Source of the DNA: Gluconobacter sphaericus NBRC 12467
GTDB lineage: Bacteria > Pseudomonadota > Alphaproteobacteria > Acetobacterales > Acetobacteraceae
Length of the DNA: 64,000 bases
Assembly (NCBI RefSeq): GCF_006539125.1
Contig: NZ_BJMK01000005.1
Location: 62,001 to 126,000 of the forward strand
Direction of reading: 5' to 3'
The notes beneath the pieces are model-generated. The model was not told where the DNA came from and searched no databases. It worked only from the letters and a program-made list of their open reading frames with translations. Position numbers and translations under genes: made by a program. Shown here one piece after another: positions 38,511 to 47,272 of the stretch; the stretch's first letter is position 1, and every line of letters starts with the position of its first letter.

Positions 38511-39968
38511 ATGAAGTTTCGCAGTGGCCTGTTGCTGGGCACCGCCTTTCTGGCCGGACTGGCCGTCGGACCGGGAGCCCTGCGTCTTGCTGGCTCCGGC
38601 GACTTTCCGGGTGCAGCCCTCGCCCGTGAAATCTCCCATGACAACAGTGCGGAAACCGTCCGTCTGCTGACGCTGCTGGGAACGGTCATGGACGTGGTGA
38701 AGGCGGAATACGTCCACCCTGTCTCCGACAAGGACCTGATCAATAACGCGCTTGACGGGATGGTCGGCAATCTCGATCCACATTCGTCCTACATGACGGC
38801 GGCGCAGTTCCACGACATGCAGACCGAGATTTCCGGCAAGTTCGGCGGTCTGGGCCTTCAGGTTCAGGGTGAGTCCGGACATGTCCGCGTGGTCTCCCCG
38901 ATCGATGGCACTCCTGCCGCGCGCGCTGGCATCCAGCCCGGCGATTTCATCACGATGGTCGACCACAAGAGCATCGATGACCTGACGCTCGATCAGGCCG
39001 TCCGCAAGATGCGTGGTGATCCGGGCACGAAAATCAGCCTGACGATCGTCCGCCCCAAGACCGGCAAGACGCTCACCTTCGACCTGACACGCGAAATCGT
39101 GCACGTCCAGATCGTGAAGTCTGCGCTGTATGGCAGCACGGGCTATATCCGCCTGACCGAGTTCGATGACGATCTCGAAAGCGCCATGCATGCCGCATTT
39201 GACAAGCTCAAGGCACAGGCCACCAAAGCGCCGGGCGGAAAGCTGACCGGTATCATCCTTGACCTGCGCTCCAATCCGGGCGGCAAGCTCGATCAGGCCA
39301 TTGCCGTTTCGGACGATTTCATCAAGGAAGGTGAAATCGTCTCGATCCGTGGCCGTCATGCGGAGAACAACCAGCGCTGGGATGCAAAGGGCACGGACAT
39401 CACCAATGGCCTGCCGATTGTCGTCCTGACAAATGGCGGCTCAGCCTCGGCCAGTGAAATCGTGGCTGGTGCCCTGAAGGATCATCGCCGCGCAATTATT
39501 CTTGGCGAAAAGACCTTCGGAAAAGGCTCGGTCCAGACTCTTATCCCCATCGGCGATCAAGGGGCGGTGCGCCTGACGACAGCGCGCTATTACACGCCGT
39601 CCGGCCGCTCCATTCAGGGTCTGGGCATTACGCCTGATATTCCCGTTGCCGAGACGAAGGATGACGATGCCTATGGTTATCGTGAAGCCGACCTCTCTCA
39701 CATTCTGACAAATATCGGCGGCAACCGAACGAACGAAACCCCGCGCACCGATATCCCGCCGATCGCAAAATCCATTCCAAAGATGCCGGATGCCAGCTGG
39801 CCCGCGTTCGATGCCACGAAGCCCGCAACCGATTTCCAGCTTCAGCAGGCGATCAAAGTGATCAATGCCATGGCGGGCCTCTCAAATCCTGCGCCGGCCA
39901 CCACTCCGGCAACAGAGGTCAAAGCTGCCGCGCCGACTGCTCCCAAACCGCCTGAAGCCCACCACTGA
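38511..39968 (+). CDS. ctpA: C-terminal processing peptidase (S41)
   Basis: A protein of 485 residues with an N-terminal signal or anchor helix. A PDZ domain covers about 105-190 (GGLGLQVQGESGHVRVVSP). The S41 protease domain has the serine within GGSASASE (309-316) and the lysine K338 of GEKTFGKGS. A Pro/Ala-rich tail follows. Periplasmic Ctp proteases trim the C-termini of envelope proteins and can control cell-wall hydrolases, which fits the envC neighbour. The 126-bp gap before it could hold its own promoter. Confidence 0.93.
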   Translation: MKFRSGLLLGTAFLAGLAVGPGALRLAGSGDFPGAALAREISHDNSAETVRLLTLLGTVMDVVKAEYVHPVSDKDLINNALDGMVGNLDPHSSYMTAAQFHDMQTEISGKFGGLGLQVQGESGHVRVVSPIDGTPAARAGIQPGDFITMVDHKSIDDLTLDQAVRKMRGDPGTKISLTIVRPKTGKTLTFDLTREIVHVQIVKSALYGSTGYIRLTEFDDDLESAMHAAFDKLKAQATKAPGGKLTGIILDLRSNPGGKLDQAIAVSDDFIKEGEIVSIRGRHAENNQRWDAKGTDITNGLPIVVLTNGGSASASEIVAGALKDHRRAIILGEKTFGKGSVQTLIPIGDQGAVRLTTARYYTPSGRSIQGLGITPDIPVAETKDDDAYGYREADLSHILTNIGGNRTNETPRTDIPPIAKSIPKMPDASWPAFDATKPATDFQLQQAIKVINAMAGLSNPAPATTPATEVKAAAPTAPKPPEAHH

Positions 39969-39985
39969 CAAGGACATCCCGGATC

Positions 39986-41167
39986 GTGCAGAACCGTCCA
40001 GCCTCCAGCCGACCAGGGCTCTGGCAACGACTCCCCGTTATTGGACGCCTTCTGATCGCGTTCTGGGCCGTTCTGCTGGCCGCTGGAGCCGGCGCGACGG
40101 CATTTCTGTTGCACCAGCAGAAACCCATTGTCGTCGCTACAGTCAGTCCGCAGTCCAAACCGCATCTGCCTGCGCAGCCCACTTCCCCGGCCAATTCTTC
40201 GATTGTTTCTACTCCGGCACAAAAAGAGACAACCGTAACAGCTGCTGGGGCGCAGACGGCCGCAGCGCCGGTTCCGGCAAAGCCAGCTGACGTGACGTTA
40301 CCGACGGCGGCGACCACCATTTCCGCCAAGGCTGCCCCGCCTTCACCAGCGGGATCTTCAGCCGCTGTGACACAACAGACCCTGCCCCCGATCGTATCCT
40401 CTGCTGCTTCATCTTCTCCACCAGCATCGGCGCCCCTCCCGACCGACAAAACCGCCATCGCAATCGTGCTGCAGGGATTTGGCTATTCCGATGCTCTGAC
40501 CTACGATGTTCTTTCGCGTATTCCCGCGCCTGTCGCGGTTGGGATTTCGCCTTATGTCAGCAATATCCGCGACATTATTGCGCGGGCCCATGCCAGCCAC
40601 AGGGAAGTTTATGTCACCCTTCCCATGCAAAGCGCCCATCCCGAGCGGGCCGATGAAGGCCCACATGCGCTGGGATATGGAAATTCGGCTGCTGACGATC
40701 AGCGTGAACTGGAATGGTGCCTCACCCGTGCCGCGGGCGCGGAAGGACTGACGGATGCGTCTGAAAACGGGGACGACCAGCCGGGCGGTGGCTATGCGAC
40801 TTCTCCCGATTTCTCCCCGATTGCGAGTGCCATCAGCAGCCGGGGCCTGCTCTATCTGACGGGATCCGCGCAGGATGGCCGTCGCACCCGCGGAATGACG
40901 GCAACTGCCTGGATCGACGGAGATGCGGACGCCGCCACTCTGGACAGCCGTCTCGCCGCACTACTGCCTCAGGATGGAAAGCCGGCAAAAATTCTGCTGA
41001 TGGTCGGGCCGATCACGCCTGTCATGATCGACCGTCTCGCAAATTGGCTTAAAGGTCCGGCAGCGCAGAACTTTGTCGTTGTACCACCATCGGCTTTTGC
41101 GGATAGCGGCGTCAGCAATGATCAGGCCGCCAATCTTTCACCTTCCAATCCAATAGCGCCCCTATGA
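39986..41167 (+). CDS. Divergent polysaccharide deacetylase family protein (YibQ-like)
   Basis: A protein of 393 residues. One transmembrane anchor (about 20-42) is followed by a Pro/Ala/Ser-rich linker to about residue 150. A deacetylase-like barrel follows (AIAIVLQGFGYSDALTYDVL, VGISPYVSNIRDIIARA, VYVTLPMQ). The usual metal-binding D and H residues of NodB-type deacetylases are not evident, as is typical of this divergent family. In E. coli yibQ follows gpmM-envC; the same neighbourhood here supports the call. GTG start; the stop overlaps rppH (ATGA). Confidence 0.85.
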   Translation: MQNRPASSRPGLWQRLPVIGRLLIAFWAVLLAAGAGATAFLLHQQKPIVVATVSPQSKPHLPAQPTSPANSSIVSTPAQKETTVTAAGAQTAAAPVPAKPADVTLPTAATTISAKAAPPSPAGSSAAVTQQTLPPIVSSAASSSPPASAPLPTDKTAIAIVLQGFGYSDALTYDVLSRIPAPVAVGISPYVSNIRDIIARAHASHREVYVTLPMQSAHPERADEGPHALGYGNSAADDQRELEWCLTRAAGAEGLTDASENGDDQPGGGYATSPDFSPIASAISSRGLLYLTGSAQDGRRTRGMTATAWIDGDADAATLDSRLAALLPQDGKPAKILLMVGPITPVMIDRLANWLKGPAAQNFVVVPPSAFADSGVSNDQAANLSPSNPIAPL

Positions 41168-41676
41168 CTAATCCCATGACCCTTCCCTACCGCCCGAATG
41201 TGGGACTTGCGCTCTTCAACCGTGACGGCAAACTGTTCATCGCCCGGCGCACAGACCTTCCGGGAGACGTCTGGCAGTGCCCACAGGGCGGCATTGATGA
41301 AGATGAGACACCACAGGTCGCCGCCCTGCGCGAAATGGAAGAAGAAATTGGAACCCGGAACGCGAAAATTCTTGCCGAACGGAGTGGCTGGCTTTCCTAT
41401 GATCTGCCGTCCGACCTGATCGGAAAGGCCCTGGGAGGACGTTTCCGGGGGCAGACCCAGAAATGGTTCGTGATGGGTTACGAAGGACAGGATTCCGATA
41501 TTCAACTGGATCTTCATGACCCGGCCGAATTCGACGCCTGGGAATGGGTCGAGCCGCAGGAGCTTCTGAAACGCAATCTGGGCTTCAAGAAAACCCTCTA
41601 CACCGATCTGATTCCCGAACTGGCAGCACTTTTTCAGGCTGCTGCCAGAGACTGGGTTCGCACCAACCGAGCATAA
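41164..41676 (+). CDS. rppH: RNA pyrophosphohydrolase
   Basis: A Nudix hydrolase of 170 residues. The Nudix box spans about residues 42-64 (GGIDEDETPQVAALREMEEE followed by IG). The N-terminal YRPNVGLALFNRDGKLFIARR and the VWQCPQGG entry are characteristic of RppH, which removes pyrophosphate from mRNA 5' ends and triggers decay. ATG 41164 overlaps the upstream stop; an in-frame ATG five codons later is possible. The last 43 bp overlap the end of the convergent ABC exporter gene. Confidence 0.93.
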   Translation: MTNPMTLPYRPNVGLALFNRDGKLFIARRTDLPGDVWQCPQGGIDEDETPQVAALREMEEEIGTRNAKILAERSGWLSYDLPSDLIGKALGGRFRGQTQKWFVMGYEGQDSDIQLDLHDPAEFDAWEWVEPQELLKRNLGFKKTLYTDLIPELAALFQAAARDWVRTNRA

Positions 41677-43388
41677 AGGCCGTCCTTGCGGAGAAGTTCA
41701 GCATGGGTGCCGGCTTCGGCGACAGCACCCTGATCCATCACAACGATCAGATCAGCAGCCTGCACGGTGGAAAGACGGTGCGCGACAATAACCGTCGTAC
41801 GGCCTGAACGCAGATTTGCCAGCGCATTCTGAACCCGCGCCTCACTTTCAGAATCAAGCGCACTCGTTGCTTCATCCAGCAGCAGGATGCGTGGATTACG
41901 AAGCAGAGCGCGGGCCAGAGCCACGCGCTGGCGCTGACCGCCGGACAGTCGACGTCCTCCCGGCCCGACCCGGGTTTCCAGACCGGCCGGCAGGTTATCG
42001 AGGAAATCGACCGCAGCCATGGCGCAGGTTTTTTCGACTTCGCTGCGTGAGGCTGAAGGCCTCCCGATCCAGATATTTTCAAGCACGGACATGTCGAACA
42101 GGGTCGTATCCTGACTGACATATGCAATGGCGTCCCGAAGGGAAGACAGGGTCAGATCCCGCAGATCCACGCCTTCAAGACGGATGCTGCCCGCGCTGAC
42201 ATCGTGCAGACGTGGGATCAAGGAAAGTGCCGTGGATTTTCCGGCGCCACTCGGCCCCACGAGCGCGACGGTTTTTCCAGGTTGAACTTCGAAGGTCAGG
42301 TTCTGCAGACCGACCCTGCCATCTTCGTATCGATAACTGGCCTGCTGAAACGCCAGATGTCCTTTTCCGGACGGAAGGGGTTTCGCGTTCGGACGTTCCA
42401 CAACGGCCGGGGGTTCATCGATCACGGCAAAGACCCGCGACAGACCGGCCAGCCCTTCCTGCAGAGCCGTATTGAGCGAACCCAGCGCCCGGATCGGCCG
42501 GGCGGCAGTCAGAAGAGCAGCAATAAAGGCAGTAAAGTCCCCTAGTGTCGCACCGCCCTGGGCCGCGCGCCAGCCTGCAAAGCCCAGCACCGCAGCCACA
42601 GCAGCGCCACCCAGAACCTCCAAAACCGGATCGACACGCGCACGCCCTTTAGCAATTCGCAGGAAGGCCGAATGCAGCAAATCCAGCGAATGATCGACGC
42701 GCGTACTTTCCCGCTCTTCCATCCGGTAGATGCGGACCTGCCGAGCTAGGGCAAAACTTTCGTTAAGCATGGCGGAGGTCTCGCCGATCTGCTCCTGCAT
42801 GCCACCCGAGGCCCGGCGCACTTTCTTGCCCAGCTTCTGGATAGGCACCGCCGCAACCGGGTAAAGCACGAGCGCGATCAGGCTCAGTTCCCAGTCCGTG
42901 ACGATCATGGAAATAACAAGCCCCACCACCGTCACCGCATCACCGAGCGCGTTGACCACACGGATCATGGCCTCGCGGATCGAAATGGCATCCGTGGTAA
43001 AACGGGCAGCCCATTTGGCGGGTGCGTCCTTTTCAATAGTCGAGACGTCCGCCTGAAGCGCATGGGCGAACATACGCGACTGCAACCCACGGATCACGGC
43101 CAGAACCAGTCCCTGCACGGCAATCGTCTGCCCGTACTGGGACGCAGCCTTCAGGCCAGTCACAATTACGACCAGAGCCGGCACCTGATAGAGGATCCGG
43201 GAATCATGCGCCGCGAACATGTCCACGGCCCGCTTGATGACCGCAGGATAAAGCGCGGTAAGCCCTGCCATCAGGACCGTCAGAACAATGACGGAGATGA
43301 TCCGTCCCACATGCTGACGCATTTCCTCGCGCCAGATGCGTTTCATCAGGACGCGGCTGTCCGTATCAAGAGCTGTCGTTTTCGTCAT
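41634..43388 (-). CDS. MsbA-like ABC exporter, fused permease and ATPase
   Basis: A half-transporter of 584 residues. Six transmembrane helices occupy about 1-320. The ATPase has Walker A GPSGAGKST (about 370), the signature LSGGQRQR and Walker B ILLLDEATSAL. It is similar in layout to lipid-A flippases and multidrug exporters of the MsbA type. It is tempting to link it to LPS export, but the cargo cannot be decided from sequence, so no symbol is given. It is monocistronic or followed by nothing on this strand; no good ribosome site was seen. Confidence 0.9.
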   Translation of the reverse strand: MTKTTALDTDSRVLMKRIWREEMRQHVGRIISVIVLTVLMAGLTALYPAVIKRAVDMFAAHDSRILYQVPALVVIVTGLKAASQYGQTIAVQGLVLAVIRGLQSRMFAHALQADVSTIEKDAPAKWAARFTTDAISIREAMIRVVNALGDAVTVVGLVISMIVTDWELSLIALVLYPVAAVPIQKLGKKVRRASGGMQEQIGETSAMLNESFALARQVRIYRMEERESTRVDHSLDLLHSAFLRIAKGRARVDPVLEVLGGAAVAAVLGFAGWRAAQGGATLGDFTAFIAALLTAARPIRALGSLNTALQEGLAGLSRVFAVIDEPPAVVERPNAKPLPSGKGHLAFQQASYRYEDGRVGLQNLTFEVQPGKTVALVGPSGAGKSTALSLIPRLHDVSAGSIRLEGVDLRDLTLSSLRDAIAYVSQDTTLFDMSVLENIWIGRPSASRSEVEKTCAMAAVDFLDNLPAGLETRVGPGGRRLSGGQRQRVALARALLRNPRILLLDEATSALDSESEARVQNALANLRSGRTTVIVAHRLSTVQAADLIVVMDQGAVAEAGTHAELLRKDGLYARLVRTQSLAAA

Positions 43389-43432
43389 ACTGGGGGTTTA
43401 GCAGGCCTTGCGAAAAGGGCGAAACCACCGCT

Positions 43433-44623
43433 TCATTTCTGCGTGGCAAGATAGGCCAGACATGCGCTCCGGTCTGGCAGGCATCCCTGCGCCATCCACC
43501 AGTCCCGCCCCGTTTTCAGCCATTCCCCCATACCCGGCCCCGGCCGAACACCCTGTACAATGGCATCTTTGCCCGATAGCGGGAATTCGGGCCGCGGCAT
43601 GACCCGCAACCGTGAACGGAACCGGTCCCACGCGCTGTCAGGCTTGCCCACAAGCTGGGCCTGAAGCAACCAGCTCCGCTCTACAAGCCGCTCCATATCC
43701 TGCAATACCCGCAGGCGACGGAGGTCATCATCGGACAGTTCCGGATGCAAGACCGGCTGAGCTGACGCCCAGGCCTCGATCTTCATGCCATCCGCGTTGG
43801 ACAGTTTCAGGCGACCAGCCAGTTCCAAACTGTTCCGGTGACACAGCGCAAACAACCTGAGCAAGGAGGACACCGGGGCCTCACAGGCCAGAAGACGGTT
43901 CAGGAAATTCTGGTCCGGTTCTGGCAGAAGTACCTGCAGCAGACCGACCGATACCATTGCCTCGATCGTTTTATTCAGGCGCGGGCCGGACAAAATTCTC
44001 AGCAGCTCTGAGGCGACCCGCTCGGCCGAGAGCGTGCCAATCAGTCCAAGCTGCTCCGAGACGGCCTGACACGCCTCCCGATCGGGGACGCCATGCCCGT
44101 ATCGCGCATTGAACCGAAAGAAACGAAGGGCTCTCAGCGCATCTTCCGCAATCCGACGCGAGGCGTCTCCGACGAACCGCACCCGATGATCCCGAAGATC
44201 TTCCCGACCGCCGAAATAGTCATGCAGGCCATCATGGCGATCCAGCGACATCGCATTGATCGTGAAATCCCGCCGGGCCGCATCTTCCGCCCAGTCCTGC
44301 GTCCAGGCCACGATCGCGTGGCGCCCGTCCGTTTCCTCGTCGCGACGCAGGGTCGTGATTTCGTAGGGCACATTGTCCAGCAATGCCGTGACGGTCCCAT
44401 GAGCCAAGCCCGTGGGAATCACGCGGATGCCGACTTCTTTTAAGTGACGCTGCACATCGTCTGGCGGTTCCGGAGTCGCGAGATCCAGATCATGGACGGC
44501 AACATTGGCGAGCAGATCTCGCACCGATCCGCCCACAAGTCGTGCCTCAGGCAGGACAGACCAGATGCGATCCAGCCCCGTACGATCTGGCAACCGCTCC
44601 AGCAGACCGGAGATCTGCATCAT
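43433..44623 (-). CDS. cca: CCA tRNA nucleotidyltransferase
   Basis: A class II nucleotidyltransferase of 396 residues. It has the GGSVRDLL motif, the DLDLA catalytic aspartates, the RRDFTINAM motif and the flexible-loop region GGREDLRDHRVRFVG. It adds or repairs the 3' CCA of tRNAs. No HD phosphohydrolase domain is visible. Closely related poly(A) polymerase cannot be excluded, but the alphaproteobacterial form with this length is usually the CCA enzyme. The start overlaps the stop of the DUF1285 gene (ATGA). Confidence 0.9.
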   Translation of the reverse strand: MMQISGLLERLPDRTGLDRIWSVLPEARLVGGSVRDLLANVAVHDLDLATPEPPDDVQRHLKEVGIRVIPTGLAHGTVTALLDNVPYEITTLRRDEETDGRHAIVAWTQDWAEDAARRDFTINAMSLDRHDGLHDYFGGREDLRDHRVRFVGDASRRIAEDALRALRFFRFNARYGHGVPDREACQAVSEQLGLIGTLSAERVASELLRILSGPRLNKTIEAMVSVGLLQVLLPEPDQNFLNRLLACEAPVSSLLRLFALCHRNSLELAGRLKLSNADGMKIEAWASAQPVLHPELSDDDLRRLRVLQDMERLVERSWLLQAQLVGKPDSAWDRFRSRLRVMPRPEFPLSGKDAIVQGVRPGPGMGEWLKTGRDWWMAQGCLPDRSACLAYLATQK

Positions 44624-45237
44624 GCAGGACGCGAAAGCGGGAAGAAACAGTCCTGGCTCCAGACGCCTAGACAGGTCTGACCCTTCACATGCCCAGGAAC
44701 CGCAAGTGCGGCGAGTTCGTAATGCACCGAACGTGTCACCCGTGCGAGGATAGGGAAAGCCCCCTCACCATCACGAACATGAACATAAGGTACGCTGGCG
44801 CACTCCTCCGACGGACGGTCCCAGTCACAAGAGAGGGGATGTTCGGGGCCGATACAGATCAACTCATCCATATTGGTGCGGAAACAGAGATTCTGCTGCC
44901 GACCGCAAGTGCCACGGAAGTCCAGCTCGACCGCCACGAACGGCACATCCTCGACCTGAATGATCCCCTGTTCCATCTGCGTTTTCAGCCAGTAGGTTCC
45001 TTCAGGATCGCGGGTCAGCATCGAAGAGAAAATGCATAGCATAGCTTTGCGTTTGATCTCCGAGCCCCGGTAGAGCCAGGTTCCATCGCGCTGAATAAGA
45101 AAAGGCAGCAGCCGGGGGGCTGCATCAGGTGTTCCGGGAAAGGAAGACGGAGGAATCAGGGAATCTGGAGACAGGGCGGCGTCAGGTCGGGCCGCCTGCC
45201 GGAACTGATGATCGCTCAATTTTCCCTCCAACTGCAT
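44620..45237 (-). CDS. DUF1285 family protein
   Basis: A protein of 205 residues. The conserved core starts at LPFLIQRDGTWLYRGSEIKR and continues with RDPEGTYWLKT and VEDVPFVAVELD, the DUF1285 pattern. No enzymatic motif is known for the family. ATG 45237 (MQLEGKL) has AGAGAG upstream and is preferred over an in-frame TTG at 45270. It is coupled to cca and divergent from the moxR operon (74 bp). Confidence 0.88.
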   Translation of the reverse strand: MQLEGKLSDHQFRQAARPDAALSPDSLIPPSSFPGTPDAAPRLLPFLIQRDGTWLYRGSEIKRKAMLCIFSSMLTRDPEGTYWLKTQMEQGIIQVEDVPFVAVELDFRGTCGRQQNLCFRTNMDELICIGPEHPLSCDWDRPSEECASVPYVHVRDGEGAFPILARVTRSVHYELAALAVPGHVKGQTCLGVWSQDCFFPLSRPA

Positions 45238-45311
45238 AAAAACTCTCTTCTCACACCAACTTGGGTGCAATCGAGCCTTGATGAAACCCCCACACCTGTC
45301 AGACTGGCGTC

Positions 45312-46340
45312 ATGAGCGAGCTGCAATATTCTTCCGGCATTTCCGCCGGCACCCTGCAAGGCGAGGCGGACGTGGCTGAAGCCGACCGCCTCGCCCCGGT
45401 TCTCCGTCATGTCCGCCAGGCTATCGGCGGAATTGTTCTGGGCCAGGACAGCGTCATTGAACAGGTTCTGGTCACGATCCTGTCCGGTGGTCACGCGCTT
45501 CTGATGGGCGCGCCCGGTCTGGGCAAGACGCTTCTGGTCAACACGGCATCGCGCGTGTTGGGCCTGGATGCCACACGCATTCAGTTCACACCCGATCTGA
45601 TGCCGTCAGACATCACAGGCGCCGAGATCCTCGATCAGGATGCCGACGGGCGACGGGCCTTTCGCTTCCTGCCCGGCCCGATTTTCGGTCAGCTTGTTCT
45701 GGCGGATGAAATCAACCGTGCCAGCCCCCGCACCCAGTCCGCCCTTCTGCAGGCCATGGCAGAGCATCGCGTGACGCAGGGCGGCAAGGACTATGCGCTT
45801 CCACGCCCCTTCCATGTGCTCGCAACCCAGAACCCGATCGAGCAGGAAGGCACCTACCCCCTGCCCGAAGCCCAACTCGACCGCTTCATGCTCCAGATCA
45901 GCCTCGGCTTTCCGAACCGGGACGCGGAACGGCAGATGCTGCTTCAGACGACAGGCGCCATGACCCCGACGGTCTCTGCCCTGATGGATGCCGAAAGTCT
46001 GCTCGCGGCCCAGAACCTCGTCCGGCGCCTGCCAGTCGGCGATCAGATCGTGGATGCAATCCTGACGCTGACACGCTCTCTGCGTCCGGAAGATCCATCC
46101 GCCTCACCGGAAGTACGGGAAACGGTCTCCTACGGTCCGGGCCCCCGTGCAGCACAGGCCCTGATGGTCGCAACCCGTGCCCGTGCGCTGCTGGACGGTC
46201 GTCTGGCTCCGAGCCTTGATGACGTCGTGGCTCTTGCGGGCCCGGTCCTGTCCCATCGTATCGGCCTGGGCTTTGGCGCCCGCGCATCGGGGACGGATCG
46301 GGAAGTCCTGATCCGCAAACAGGCACAGACCCTCCTCTGA
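45312..46340 (+). CDS. MoxR family AAA+ ATPase
   Basis: A protein of 342 residues. Walker A is GAPGLGKT (66-73), Walker B LVLADEINRASPRTQ, sensor 1 region VLATQNPIEQEGTYPLPEAQ and a C-terminal lid (RPEDPSASPEVRETVSYG). MoxR proteins act as chaperone-like ATPases on VWA-domain partners, and the next three genes are such partners. It heads the operon. The ribosome site before the ATG is weak. Confidence 0.94.
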   Translation: MSELQYSSGISAGTLQGEADVAEADRLAPVLRHVRQAIGGIVLGQDSVIEQVLVTILSGGHALLMGAPGLGKTLLVNTASRVLGLDATRIQFTPDLMPSDITGAEILDQDADGRRAFRFLPGPIFGQLVLADEINRASPRTQSALLQAMAEHRVTQGGKDYALPRPFHVLATQNPIEQEGTYPLPEAQLDRFMLQISLGFPNRDAERQMLLQTTGAMTPTVSALMDAESLLAAQNLVRRLPVGDQIVDAILTLTRSLRPEDPSASPEVRETVSYGPGPRAAQALMVATRARALLDGRLAPSLDDVVALAGPVLSHRIGLGFGARASGTDREVLIRKQAQTLL

Positions 46341-46345
46341 TCGCC

Positions 46346-47272
46346 GTGAAAAGTCCGTCCGATACCCTGCGCAGCCTCTTCCGCCGCAATCGGGGGGCTG
46401 CTTCCAGCGCTCCGGCCGTGCAGGCAGAAAGCCTGGCCCTGCCCGCACTTCTTCTTGAAGCCGAAAAGATTGCCGCGAGCCTGCAAAGCGGCGCTCATGG
46501 CCGCAGGCGTTCAGGCCCAGGTGAGGATTTCTGGCAGTTCCGTCCCTATCACGCTGGCGAACCCGCAACGTCCATCGACTGGCGGCAGTCTGCCCGTTCT
46601 CCGGTCGAGGACACGTTTTGGGTCCGCGAGCGCGAGCGGGAAAATGCCCAGTCGCTGATGTTGTGGTGCGACCCGTCGCCCTCCATGCAGTGGCGCTCGT
46701 CCGATACCCTGCCAACCAAGGCAGAACGGGCACAGCTCTGCACGCTGGCACTGGCTTCCGCGTCCCTGCGAGGCGGTGAACGCGCCGGGTTACTGACCGG
46801 GATCGAAGCGGGGCGCGCACTAGCCGGTCGGCAGGTCCTGCCGCGGCTGGCCGCCTCCCTTCTGCATCCCGCTACGGACGAACCCGAGTTCCCTCACATG
46901 GCACTCGTTCCCGCCCGGTCCGATCTGGTCGTGATTAGCGATTTCCTGTGGGACGAAAAGCGGATCGACACATTTCTCAAGACCTGCGCCAGCCGCCCCG
47001 TGCGAACGCATCTTCTCTGCGTTCTCGATCCTGCGGAGCGGGAACTGAAACGCTCCGGACGAATCCGGTTTGAAGGGCTGGAAGGGGGCGTTCTGACTCT
47101 TCCCGCTATGGAAAGTCTTGGTCCAGCCTATGCACAGGCCATGAATGCCCATCTGGCAGCCCTGAAGCAAAGTGCGACCTCGCTACGTGCCGACTGCATC
47201 TTGCAGGACACGTCGCAGAACCCGCTTCCGGCCCTGTTGGCACTTCACATGGCGTTGGGAGGCGGCCGATGA
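46346..47272 (+). CDS. DUF58 domain protein with intact VWA metal site
   Basis: A protein of 308 residues. The DUF58 signature reads GEDFWQFRPYHAGEPATSID followed by WRQSAR (about 59-84). The D-x-S-x-S metal-ion site of VWA domains is kept as WCDPSPSM. It is soluble. GTG start 5 bp after moxR; the stop overlaps the next ATG. DUF58 proteins are regular partners of MoxR ATPases, and their client is unknown here. Confidence 0.92.
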   Translation: MKSPSDTLRSLFRRNRGAASSAPAVQAESLALPALLLEAEKIAASLQSGAHGRRRSGPGEDFWQFRPYHAGEPATSIDWRQSARSPVEDTFWVRERERENAQSLMLWCDPSPSMQWRSSDTLPTKAERAQLCTLALASASLRGGERAGLLTGIEAGRALAGRQVLPRLAASLLHPATDEPEFPHMALVPARSDLVVISDFLWDEKRIDTFLKTCASRPVRTHLLCVLDPAERELKRSGRIRFEGLEGGVLTLPAMESLGPAYAQAMNAHLAALKQSATSLRADCILQDTSQNPLPALLALHMALGGGR

